Shown piece by piece: positions 1-4,902 of a stretch of DNA of 5,115 nucleotides. A program made the position numbers and the translations under genes. The notes under the pieces are model-generated. The model did no database searches. It saw nothing but the letters and a program-made list of their open reading frames with translations, and was not told where the DNA came from. The stretch is from the NCBI GenBank assembly GCA_029907755.1, contig JARYLH010000100.1:1-5115 (forward strand). Reading direction: 5' to 3'. The first letter of the stretch is position 1, and each line of letters opens with the position of its first letter. Source of the stretch: Candidatus Methanosuratincola sp. Its GTDB lineage: Archaea > Thermoproteota > Methanomethylicia > Methanomethylicales > Methanomethylicaceae.

Positions 1-28
1 CCTATTCTATTATTGACCCGGCAAGGCC

Positions 29-448
29 ATGGAAGACGCGATCCTCTCGCTGCTCAGGCAAAAAAAGAAAGGGCTCTCCGTCCATCAGCTTGCCGGGCAC
101 CTGCGCCTTCGGGGCCGGGAGCTCGCCGCTCTCCGCCGCGCGCTCAATTCGCTCTGCAGGCGCGGGGCAATCTCCAGAAAAAGAGACTCGTATCTTGCTC
201 TCGCGGATGAGACTGTGATCCGCGGCGAATTCCTGCCGTCCTCTGAGACCGCCCTTAGCGAGCTATCCGGCATAATGAACGACACGCTCGTATCGTTCTC
301 CAACATAACCGGCGAGTCGCTGATCACCGGGCCTGCGAGCGAGGACGCTGATAAGATACTGAAGGAGGCTGCCGCCGTCGCGGAGAGCAGGCTTAAGGAC
401 AAGCTCCCGGGCGCAGGGACGGATCTCCCGCTGACCGACACACAGTAA
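29..448 (+). CDS. Small winged-helix domain protein, function unknown
   Basis: This encodes a 139-residue soluble protein. Residues 1 to about 58 have the helix-helix-helix-wing spacing of a winged helix: an ILSLL helix, then GLSV with the helix HQLAGHLRL, a long helix RELAALRRALNSL, and a wing around GAISRKRDSYLAL. The pattern resembles the small winged-helix module found at the N-terminus of RNase R and in some archaeal regulators. The module is strongly basic, as expected for nucleic-acid binding. Residues 59 to 139 are acidic to neutral, without cysteines or a membrane segment; a predicted amphipathic helix lies near residues 104-127, followed by a low-complexity tail. ATG 29 is the only start after the in-frame stop at 14-16. 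No good Shine-Dalgarno sequence precedes it, so the transcript may be leaderless. The gene stands alone and converges on the aminopeptidase gene. DNA or RNA binding is an inference; I do not recognise the family. Confidence 0.72.
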   Translation: MEDAILSLLRQKKKGLSVHQLAGHLRLRGRELAALRRALNSLCRRGAISRKRDSYLALADETVIRGEFLPSSETALSELSGIMNDTLVSFSNITGESLITGPASEDADKILKEAAAVAESRLKDKLPGAGTDLPLTDTQ

Positions 449-455
449 ATCCCTG

Positions 456-478
456 TTTTTCTGAACCTTCCTTTCTCT
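456..478 (+). terminator. T-rich archaeal-type terminator after the winged-helix gene
   Basis: A run of five T (456-460) and a second pyrimidine tract (468-478) follow the stop codon by a few bases in the short gap before the convergent gene. There is no clear hairpin, which suits an archaeal oligo-T terminator. The opposite strand of this gap is purine-rich and offers no matching signal for the aminopeptidase gene. Confidence 0.45.
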
Positions 479-483
479 CCAAA

Positions 484-1350
484 CTAAGTGGTCACGATCG
501 ATTCCCTGTCCGTCGTGATCACCGTATGCTCGGCCTGAGCTATGGGCATCCCTGAGGCCTCGACCAGCACGGGGTACTCGTAGAGCACCTTCTCGGCCAA
601 GAGCGCCCTCACACCCTCGGCGCTGCCAGCGACCCACCTCCTTGCGAACGGCAGCGTCCTGAACCTCCTGTAGATCTCGTCGTACGCGCCCTTCTGCGGC
701 TCGGCCTTCGGGCGCTTGAGCTTCACCAGGTGGAGGATGTTCCCAGCCTCTCTCTCCCTCACCTCGCCTGCTGCCCTGGGGATCGTGGCGAAGGGCTCTA
801 TCGCGTAGACTGACCATGGCTGGAACTTGCCTGGCGTCTCAGTGCCGGAGACGTTCGGTATGCTCAGGCCGCTGTGGATCGTATACTGCTCGATCTGGTG
901 CCCGGTGAGGTTCCTTATCGGCTTGTAGCCCATCGACCTTATCGTCTTCTCCACCAGAGGCCCGACCTCGCCTATCTTCCCTCCGACCCTCACCGCCTGG
1001 ATCCCTTTCTCCAGCGCGAGCTCGACAGCCTTTATCATGTCCTCGAACTCGGATCCGACCGAGACGGTCACTGCGGTGTCCGCTATGTACCCGTCTATGT
1101 GGACGCCGAGGTCGACCTTGACCAGTGCCCCCTCCGGGATGACTGTCGCGTCAGCGGGAGGGGACGTGTAGTGGGCTCCCACCTCGTTTATGCTCACGTT
1201 GCACGGGAAAGCCGGCCTCCCACCCATCCTGGCGATCTCGGACTCGACCCATTCGCATATCCCTAACACGCTCGCCCCCTGGAAGACCATCCGCGGGACG
1301 GCCTGCCTCACCGTCCTTGCTATCCTCCCAGCGAGCAGAAGCTTATCCAT
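484..1350 (-). CDS. map: Methionine aminopeptidase, type II (archaeal)
   Basis: Cytosolic two-metal enzyme that removes the initiator methionine from new proteins. Numbered from ATG 1350 (288 residues), all expected residues are visible: substrate His60 in GAHYTS, metal ligands Asp80 and Asp91 in VDLGVHIDGYIADTAVTV, His151 in NLTGHQIE, His159 in IHSGLSIPN, Glu185 in AIEPFAT and Glu274 in QAEHTVI. The roughly 60-residue helical insert after His159 and Glu185 marks type II. PAFPCNVSINE and the ending ESIVTT match archaeal orthologues, and the length is close to the usual 290-300. The start is uncertain. ATG 1350 is preceded by GAGGGG at a 5-nt gap and gives the short N-terminus MDKLLLAGRIA. An in-frame TTG at 1368 would add six residues (MFDEGE), also plausible for the family. 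The gene is divergent from the deaminase-like gene and convergent with the winged-helix gene. Confidence 0.96.
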   Translation of the reverse strand: MDKLLLAGRIARTVRQAVPRMVFQGASVLGICEWVESEIARMGGRPAFPCNVSINEVGAHYTSPPADATVIPEGALVKVDLGVHIDGYIADTAVTVSVGSEFEDMIKAVELALEKGIQAVRVGGKIGEVGPLVEKTIRSMGYKPIRNLTGHQIEQYTIHSGLSIPNVSGTETPGKFQPWSVYAIEPFATIPRAAGEVREREAGNILHLVKLKRPKAEPQKGAYDEIYRRFRTLPFARRWVAGSAEGVRALLAEKVLYEYPVLVEASGMPIAQAEHTVITTDRESIVTT

Positions 1351-1353
1351 CTC

Positions 1354-1359
1354 CCCCTC
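1354..1359 (-). promoter_or_regulatory. Shine-Dalgarno GAGGGG favouring ATG 1350 for map
   Basis: On the minus strand GAGGGG ends about 4-5 nt before ATG 1350. The competing TTG 1368 has its nearest ribosome-binding-like sequence (AAGGAG, 1381-1386) 12 nt away, which is long. This weighs toward the ATG, although GAG GGG would also be ordinary Glu-Gly codons if the TTG is used. Confidence 0.4.
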
Positions 1360-1391
1360 GTCGAACAACCCGAACCACTGCTCCTTATGCG

Positions 1392-1399
1392 CAAATAGC
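1392..1399 (-). promoter_or_regulatory. Possible weak TATA element for map
   Basis: On the minus strand an AT-rich CTATTTG core sits in GC-rich flanks about 26 nt ahead of position 1369. That would put the transcript start just before TTG 1368 and leave a leader of about 19 nt to ATG 1350. The match to an archaeal TATA box is poor. No other candidate in 1369-1440 is better. Confidence 0.22.
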
Positions 1400-1505
1400 G
1401 CGAGACGAATCCTCTTTGCCCCCGGTCACAAAAAAGGATATCCGTCCAAACCCCATCGTCGAGGAGGGCAGGAGATACGGAAGGGCATCCGCCGGTGCCG
1501 TTAGA

Positions 1506-1514
1506 GTTAAAAAC
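1506..1514 (+). promoter_or_regulatory. TATA-like box of the deaminase-like gene
   Basis: GTTAAAAAC follows a purine-rich GAGA-type stretch that could act as the TFB recognition element. Its centre lies about 26 nt before 1537, so transcription should begin near 1537, just ahead of ATG 1546. A start at GTG 1495 would lie upstream of this predicted transcript start, which argues against the longer reading frame. Confidence 0.45.
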
Positions 1515-1545
1515 ACCGCATACTCAAGAGGTAAGAGTGATTCTT

Positions 1546-2073
1546 ATGTGCGTGCTAGGCAGAGACCGCCTCGTAGAGATGAACAAAAAGTACAGGATCC
1601 TCGAGCCGTTCGTCGAGTCCCAGCTGGACGGCGACGGGTACATACTCACGGTCGGCGAGGACACGACCCTCCAGTACCTGGAGCACCAGAACGTCATATC
1701 GAAGGAGATCGTATTCACCCCGCCCGACTGCGTCGCCTACCTCACCGCGAAGAGCAGGTACGGTAGGATGGGGCTATCGTTCCTCAACGCAGCGAAGGTC
1801 CACAGCGGATTCGTCGGGAGGCTCGCCCTCGAGATAGTGAACCTGAGCAACGACAGGCGTCCAATCACCATAAGGGCTGGGGACCACTTCATGCACATTG
1901 AGTTCATCAGGAGGGAGGGTGCGCCCTCGCCGTACTTGGGCGAGTACCAGTTCCAGTACATGACCGAGGATGAGATAAAGTCTTACCTCCCCGTGTTGAA
2001 GCAGGTCTTCCCCAACTTCGACGAGCTCTCTAAGATCTGGCTGAGGAAGAAGCTCAACCACGACAGGTACTGA
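1546..2073 (+). CDS. Divergent dCTP deaminase/dUTPase-superfamily protein
   Basis: The family hydrolyses or deaminates deoxyuridine/deoxycytidine triphosphates as a trimer in the cytosol, supplying dUMP for thymidylate synthesis and keeping dUTP low. This 175-residue protein has the expected plan: an N-terminal VLGRDRLVEM helix resembling the family's ILSDRDI, then EPF..QLDG, a beta-rich core, and an ending GEYQFQ resembling the nucleotide-binding KYQGQ tail. Ser70, Arg74 and Glu96 (in LALEIVN) align with the catalytic Ser111, Arg115 and Glu138 of E. coli Dcd. Three signatures are altered: the usual SYDLxLG reads GYILTVG, GRSSLAR reads AKSRYGR, and the DPG turn reads HSG. A further ~35 residues follow the YQFQ segment. 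ATG 1546 fits the family N-terminus. GTG 1537 and GTG 1495 are in-frame alternatives; GAGGT at 1528-1532 suits GTG 1537 better. Substrate and activity are unproven. Confidence 0.8.
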   Translation: MCVLGRDRLVEMNKKYRILEPFVESQLDGDGYILTVGEDTTLQYLEHQNVISKEIVFTPPDCVAYLTAKSRYGRMGLSFLNAAKVHSGFVGRLALEIVNLSNDRRPITIRAGDHFMHIEFIRREGAPSPYLGEYQFQYMTEDEIKSYLPVLKQVFPNFDELSKIWLRKKLNHDRY

Positions 2074-2623
2074 GCCGAATTGGCTTGTCCTGTCCCACCC
2101 GCCTCTTAAAGCCTAATTTTTTGGCTACTCCCACCGCCACCGCAGCCTTCAGGAGATCGCCAGGAAGGAAAGGTATCACTCCCGCCAAAAGCGCCGCCCT
2201 GAAGTCCCAGCCCATCCAGCCAGCGAGCCAGATCCACCCGATGGTGAATACTATGGCAATGCACAATCCAACCGCGACGAGGTCTGCGTACGCCATGCCC
2301 CCTGCCCTGCGCAGCAGCCAACCGGATGCCAGCGAAGCCAGCAGGAACCCGAATAGGAACCCTCCTGTCGGTCCTATCAGCACCGAGTACCCTGCCATCC
2401 CCCTCGCAAACACGGGGAGACCGACCGCCCCCATCGCCAAGTATATTGCCATGCCAAGCGGCGCTTTCTCTCTCAGGGTCAAAACGCACAAATAAAGGAA
2501 GAGGGTCTGCAGACTGAACGGGACTGGGTAGAACGGTATCGAGATGAGCGCCCCGACCGCCGTAAGCGCTGCAAATACGGCCGCCAGGGAAAGTCCCTTC
2601 GCGCGCGAGAGATCTCGCTCCAT
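2054..2623 (-). CDS. bioY: BioY, biotin-binding S component of an ECF transporter
   Basis: Integral membrane protein that binds biotin outside the cell and delivers it through the energy-coupling-factor module (EcfA/A'/T), or alone in some organisms. The 189-residue product has six hydrophobic segments, near residues 11-28, 37-51, 55-70, 81-103, 113-136 and 142-166, with a basic C-terminal tail. Family motifs are clear: PVPFSLQTLF (34-43), GLPVFARG (68-75), GPTGGFLFGF (84-93) and PGDLLKA (154-160). The length is typical. ATG 2623 has a perfect AGGTGA ribosome site 7 nt upstream. No EcfA or EcfT gene is visible, so it either shares an energizing module encoded elsewhere or works alone. Its last 20 bp overlap the end of the convergent deaminase-like gene. 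A BirA-like palindrome over the promoter suggests biotin-dependent repression. Confidence 0.95.
   Translation of the reverse strand: MERDLSRAKGLSLAAVFAALTAVGALISIPFYPVPFSLQTLFLYLCVLTLREKAPLGMAIYLAMGAVGLPVFARGMAGYSVLIGPTGGFLFGFLLASLASGWLLRRAGGMAYADLVAVGLCIAIVFTIGWIWLAGWMGWDFRAALLAGVIPFLPGDLLKAAVAVGVAKKLGFKRRVGQDKPIRLSTCRG
2110..2126 (+). terminator. Possible terminator of the deaminase-like gene inside bioY
   Basis: About 40 nt past the stop codon, six T (2117-2122) are flanked by the short inverted repeat AGCC/GGCT. On the other strand the same bases are Lys-Lys codons near the BioY C-terminus, so the tract may be only coding sequence. It is the first oligo-T run downstream on the plus strand. 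Confidence 0.35.
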
Positions 2624-2630
2624 GTGGATG

Positions 2631-2636
2631 TCACCT
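2631..2636 (-). promoter_or_regulatory. Shine-Dalgarno AGGTGA of bioY
   Basis: On the minus strand AGGTGA lies exactly 7 nt before ATG 2623 and matches the archaeal 16S rRNA 3' end. The same hexamer at the same spacing precedes TTG 2854 of the protease gene, which helps set that start. Confidence 0.75.
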
Positions 2637-2651
2637 GAAACTTAACGAGAT

Positions 2652-2683
2652 TAGTAAACTGTATTTATCTCTTAGGTTTACAT
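2652..2683 (-). promoter_or_regulatory. BirA-type (biotin repressor) operator of bioY
   Basis: Read in the bioY direction, ATGTAAACC is followed by 14 nt and then AGTTTACTA. The bacterial BirA palindrome, as I know it, is TTGTAAACC, a 14-16 nt spacer, then GGTTTACAA. The half-sites match at 8 of 9 and 7 of 9 positions, and the inner GTAAAC/GTTTAC core is perfectly palindromic. It stands directly in front of a biotin transporter gene and brackets its TATA box. Many archaea carry a biotin-protein ligase with an N-terminal helix-turn-helix, so a local BirA repressor is plausible; its gene is not in this window. Confidence 0.7.
2661..2670 (-). promoter_or_regulatory. TATA box of bioY, inside the BirA-like palindrome
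   Basis: On the minus strand AGATAAATAC is the most TATA-like stretch upstream of bioY. Its centre (about 2665) predicts a transcript start near 2639 and a leader of about 16 nt holding the AGGTGA site. It falls wholly in the operator spacer. Confidence 0.55.
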
Positions 2684-2810
2684 ATGGTAAAGAATTCTTA
2701 ATGAAACCTCGATGGAGGACGGACACGCCAAACGAATCAGATGCCCCCTCGCCCGACTCCTCTTTAGGCGGGTCCCCAATCCCCCTCGCCTTGGACTGTT
2801 AAACAATTAC

Positions 2811-2820
2811 GTTTAAAATA
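2811..2820 (+). promoter_or_regulatory. TATA box of the subtilase gene
   Basis: GTTTAAAATA is a good archaeal TATA match. A start about 26 nt from its centre falls near 2841, after ATG 2833 and next to the AGGTGA site that serves TTG 2854. A second AT-rich element, TGTTAAACAATT at 2797-2808, could instead start transcription near 2827. Confidence 0.55.
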
Positions 2821-2840
2821 TCCTGCGACGAAATGTACAT

Positions 2841-2846
2841 AGGTGA
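2841..2846 (+). promoter_or_regulatory. Shine-Dalgarno AGGTGA that sets the subtilase start at TTG 2854
   Basis: AGGTGA is followed by a 7-nt gap and TTG 2854, the same arrangement as at bioY. It lies inside the reading frame that would begin at ATG 2833, and that ATG has no ribosome site of its own. Confidence 0.65.
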
Positions 2847-2853
2847 ACCGATT

Positions 2854-4170
2854 TTGCACACAAAAGTGTTTTTCGCGTCTATGCTTGCTCTCCTTGTGAT
2901 TGCCTCTCCCGTGATTGCCGCGCCGAAAGTGAGCCTCAATGCTTACGCTACTTGGGACTACGACATGGTCAACCTGGATAATGTGAATCCGCAGTATACT
3001 GGAAGAGGGGTCTACGTTGCAGTGCTTGACACAGGTCTCGCCCCCAACTGGAAGGACTACTTCCCGCAGGACAGGATCGCCACGAGCCTTGGTAAAGGGT
3101 TCAAGGAAATACTGGCTTGGAACCAGAAGACTGAGGAGTTGGTAGAGACAGGAAAGATAATCGAGACGACCTACATAGGGTCGATCGGCAGCACGCACGG
3201 AACCCACGTCGTCAGCACGATATTGGGCTACAACTACTACGCTCCTGCCGATGCCGTCTCTGGCCTCCCGTTGCCTCCGATCTTCGTCAAGGGAATAGCG
3301 CCTGAGGTGACCATAATCCCTGTGAAGGTGCTGTCGGACTACAATATCCCCGCTCCGCATGGCGACGATGGCCGTGTAGTGTTCGGGACAGACCGGGCTG
3401 TCGCAGCCGGGATCGACTATGCCACCGACCTAGCCATCGCCGGGTACCGCCCAATGATCATCACGATGAGCCTCGGCGGTCCGGAGCCCTCGCCAATAAT
3501 TGAGGCTGCGATCAACCGCTCTATCGCGAATGGAGTGATCGTGGTAGCGGCTGCAGGAAACGAGGGCGAATCCGGCATGAGCTACCCCGGGGCGTATCCC
3601 CAGGTGATCTCTGTTGGCGCATGCGGGTGGACGTACGAATGGTACTGGCCGGATGGAACTACGCCTCCGCCGCGATACCGACTCTGGTGGCTGCAGGAGC
3701 CCACCTACGGATACATTGATGTGACTGAGAACAAGACCGAATTAACTTCACAGGTATACATCACTGACTGGAGCAGCAGGGAAATATCCGATCTGGGTCA
3801 ACAGCTTGACGTCGTGGCCCCCGGAAGCTGGGTGAGAGGGCCTTACCCCGGAGTCCCCGGGTACAGCCACCTGCCGTGGTGGAGCAACGGGCTCGGATGG
3901 GCTTTTGGACGTAATCCCGGCAACTTCTACTACCTCGGAGGCACCAGCATGGCGACCCCGCACGTCACCGGAATCGTGGCTTTGATGCTGCAAAAGAATC
4001 CTAGCCTGAACCAGGCGCTGGTTGAGGAAATACTCAAAGAAACTGCATTGCCTATACCAAATGGGTCTGCGTATGTATACGACTTTGACCACTGGGCAGA
4101 ATTCTCTTGGTATTCAAATGCGACAGGGGCGGGTCTAGTTCAGGCAGATGCAGCTCTTGAGGTCTCTTGA
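2854..4170 (+). CDS. Secreted subtilisin-family (S8) serine protease
   Basis: Extracellular endopeptidase of 438 residues from TTG 2854. The N-terminus, Lys4 then a hydrophobic stretch at 5-18 and SPVIAAPK, is a signal peptide, likely cut after Ala22 or Ala23. The catalytic triad is complete: Asp59 in VAVLDTGLA, His115 in STHGTHVVSTILG and Ser365 in GGTSMATPHVTG, with oxyanion Asn236 in AAAGNEGE. No inhibitor I9-type propeptide fits between the signal peptide and the core, as only about 35 residues separate cleavage from Asp59. Two insertions stand out: about 46 residues rich in Trp, Tyr and Pro (258-303) and a Gly/Trp/Pro-rich loop (about 324-360) before the Ser motif. The protein ends with the core, with no C-terminal domain or membrane anchor, so release from the cell is likely. 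Four N-glycosylation sequons (Asn221, 293, 403, 422) and a single cysteine are present. ATG 2833 would add seven residues and is less supported. Confidence 0.93.
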   Translation: MHTKVFFASMLALLVIASPVIAAPKVSLNAYATWDYDMVNLDNVNPQYTGRGVYVAVLDTGLAPNWKDYFPQDRIATSLGKGFKEILAWNQKTEELVETGKIIETTYIGSIGSTHGTHVVSTILGYNYYAPADAVSGLPLPPIFVKGIAPEVTIIPVKVLSDYNIPAPHGDDGRVVFGTDRAVAAGIDYATDLAIAGYRPMIITMSLGGPEPSPIIEAAINRSIANGVIVVAAAGNEGESGMSYPGAYPQVISVGACGWTYEWYWPDGTTPPPRYRLWWLQEPTYGYIDVTENKTELTSQVYITDWSSREISDLGQQLDVVAPGSWVRGPYPGVPGYSHLPWWSNGLGWAFGRNPGNFYYLGGTSMATPHVTGIVALMLQKNPSLNQALVEEILKETALPIPNGSAYVYDFDHWAEFSWYSNATGAGLVQADAALEVS

Positions 4171-4176
4171 ACTACA

Positions 4177-4196
4177 TTCTTTTTTCTTTCTCTTCT
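4177..4196 (+). terminator. T-rich terminator of the subtilase gene
   Basis: Seven bases after the stop codon a pyrimidine tract includes a run of six T (4180-4185) and further T-clusters, with no hairpin before it. This is a typical archaeal terminator, and it separates the protease gene from the following TATA element, implying a separate transcript for the decarboxylase. Confidence 0.65.
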
Positions 4197-4222
4197 CAAT
4201 CCGGGCGTCTGGAATGGCATAA

Positions 4223-4231
4223 GCTTAAAAC
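4223..4231 (+). promoter_or_regulatory. TATA-like box of the arginine decarboxylase gene
   Basis: GCTTAAAAC is centred about 26 nt before ATG 4253, so the transcript may begin at or within a few bases of the start codon. A second AT-rich box (TTTAAAAT, 4243-4250) would start transcription inside the gene and is less likely to be the promoter. Confidence 0.5.
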
Positions 4232-4252
4232 CAGCGTTTTTGTTTAAAATCA

Positions 4253-4804
4253 ATGTTATTTATGATACCTACAAAAGTGTTCTTCGTCAAGGGCGTTGGA
4301 GTCCACAGGGAACGGCTGGCTGCCTTCGAGCTGGCTCTCCGCGACGCCGGCATAGAGAAGTTCAACCTCGTGAACGTCTCGAGCATATTCCCGCCCAACT
4401 GCCAGATAATCTCGAAGGACGATGGTCTCAAGCGCCTCTCCCCTGGACAGATCATACACTGCGTAATGGCAAGGAACGAGACGAATGAGCCGAACAGGCT
4501 TATTTCCGCCGCGATAGGGCTAGCCGTCCCGCACGACCGGAACAGCTACGGATACCTCGCCGAGCACCACGACTACGGGATGAAGGGCGAGAAGGCGGGT
4601 GAGTACGCCGAGGACCTTGCAGCCACGATGCTCGCGACGACCCTGGGGATACCCTTCGACCCGAACCAGGCATGGGAGGAGAGGGAGCAGCTCTACAAGG
4701 CAAGCGGCCTCATCATAAGGACGACCCATGTCGTGCAGTCCGCTGAGGGCCACAAGGACGGGCTCTGGACATGCGTGGTTGCAGCCGCGATATTTGTTGA
4801 CTAG
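4253..4804 (+). CDS. pdaD: Pyruvoyl-dependent arginine decarboxylase
   Basis: Cytosolic enzyme converting arginine to agmatine, a precursor of polyamines and, in archaea, of the agmatidine base in tRNA-Ile. The precursor (183 residues) cuts itself at a Ser-Ser bond, giving a small beta chain and an alpha chain whose new N-terminal serine becomes the pyruvoyl cofactor. Here the site is Ser43-Ser44 in LVNVSSIFPP. Asn38 and Glu104 (in YLAEHHDYG) match the active-site Asn47 and Glu109 of the M. jannaschii enzyme, and Glu26 stands where that enzyme has an Asp. ARNETNEPNRLISAAIGLA and YAEDLAATMLATTLGI are typical of the longer form of the family. No Shine-Dalgarno sequence is visible. The TATA position suggests a leaderless start at ATG 4253; ATG 4262 (MIPTKVFF), three codons on, resembles the usual family N-terminus equally well. 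It appears to be a single-gene transcript. Confidence 0.95.
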   Translation: MLFMIPTKVFFVKGVGVHRERLAAFELALRDAGIEKFNLVNVSSIFPPNCQIISKDDGLKRLSPGQIIHCVMARNETNEPNRLISAAIGLAVPHDRNSYGYLAEHHDYGMKGEKAGEYAEDLAATMLATTLGIPFDPNQAWEEREQLYKASGLIIRTTHVVQSAEGHKDGLWTCVVAAAIFVD

Positions 4805-4812
4805 TCCTCCAG

Positions 4813-4823
4813 TTCCTTTCTTT
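4813..4823 (+). terminator. Weak pyrimidine-rich terminator after pdaD
   Basis: TTCCTTTCTTT lies nine bases beyond the stop codon, ahead of the next gene's TATA element. The T-runs are short (three at most) and there is no hairpin, so some read-through into the next gene is possible. Confidence 0.3.
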
Positions 4824-4849
4824 GCCATCGGGAGGGCCTTTCCAACAAC

Positions 4850-4859
4850 CCTTAATATC
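4850..4859 (+). promoter_or_regulatory. TATA-like box of the arrestin-like gene
   Basis: CCTTAATATC predicts a transcript start near 4881 and a leader of about 22 nt holding the GGAGG site, consistent with the architecture of bioY and the protease gene. Confidence 0.45.
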
Positions 4860-4889
4860 CCCCTACTTCCATTAAGCACATAGTGATCT

Positions 4890-4894
4890 GGAGG
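4890..4894 (+). promoter_or_regulatory. Shine-Dalgarno GGAGG for TTG 4903
   Basis: GGAGG stands 8 nt before TTG 4903. The frame upstream reaches a stop (4873-4875) without an ATG or GTG, so this site decides the start. Confidence 0.6.
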
Positions 4895-4902
4895 AAGCGC
4901 AA

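Noticed and set aside
85..441. 118-codon minus-strand frame opposite the winged-helix gene
   Set aside because: It is Ser/Ala/Arg-rich with no motif, while the plus-strand frame has a coherent winged-helix pattern and a stop and T-rich tract placed as expected.
263..817. 184-codon minus-strand frame running across the 3' end of map and into the winged-helix gene
   Set aside because: It is an Arg/Gly-rich shadow of two supported genes in another frame.
1439..1481. Possible hairpin pairing TCCGT with ACGGA, plus the small palindrome GGATATCC
   Set aside because: A 5-bp stem over a loop of about 30 nt is within chance, and there is no oligo-T run or link to a gene start.
1317..1545. Plus-strand frame through the map/deaminase gap that includes a plausible-looking Arg/Lys-rich stretch
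   Set aside because: It has no suitable start near the gap, overlaps the start of map, and its continuation beyond 1546 is a shadow of the deaminase-like gene. The gap is better read as two divergent promoters.
1369..1545. Search of the gaps (1369-1545, 2624-2853, 4171-4252, 4805-4902) for tRNA, riboswitch, CRISPR or insertion-sequence ends
   Set aside because: I saw no cloverleaf with a T-loop GTTCRA, no regularly spaced repeats and no terminal inverted repeats. Only promoter, terminator and operator-like elements could be supported.
2085..2495. 136-codon plus-strand frame opposite bioY
   Set aside because: It is Pro/Ala/Ser-rich, typical of an antisense shadow of a membrane protein gene; BioY motifs on the minus strand are unambiguous.
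2701..2802. 33-codon frame starting at ATG 2701 between bioY and the protease
   Set aside because: It has no Shine-Dalgarno sequence and no recognisable or structured product (Pro/Ser/Asp-rich), and it ends in the protease promoter.
4520..4879. 119-codon minus-strand frame opposite pdaD
   Set aside because: It is a shadow of a well-conserved decarboxylase gene and has no motif of its own.
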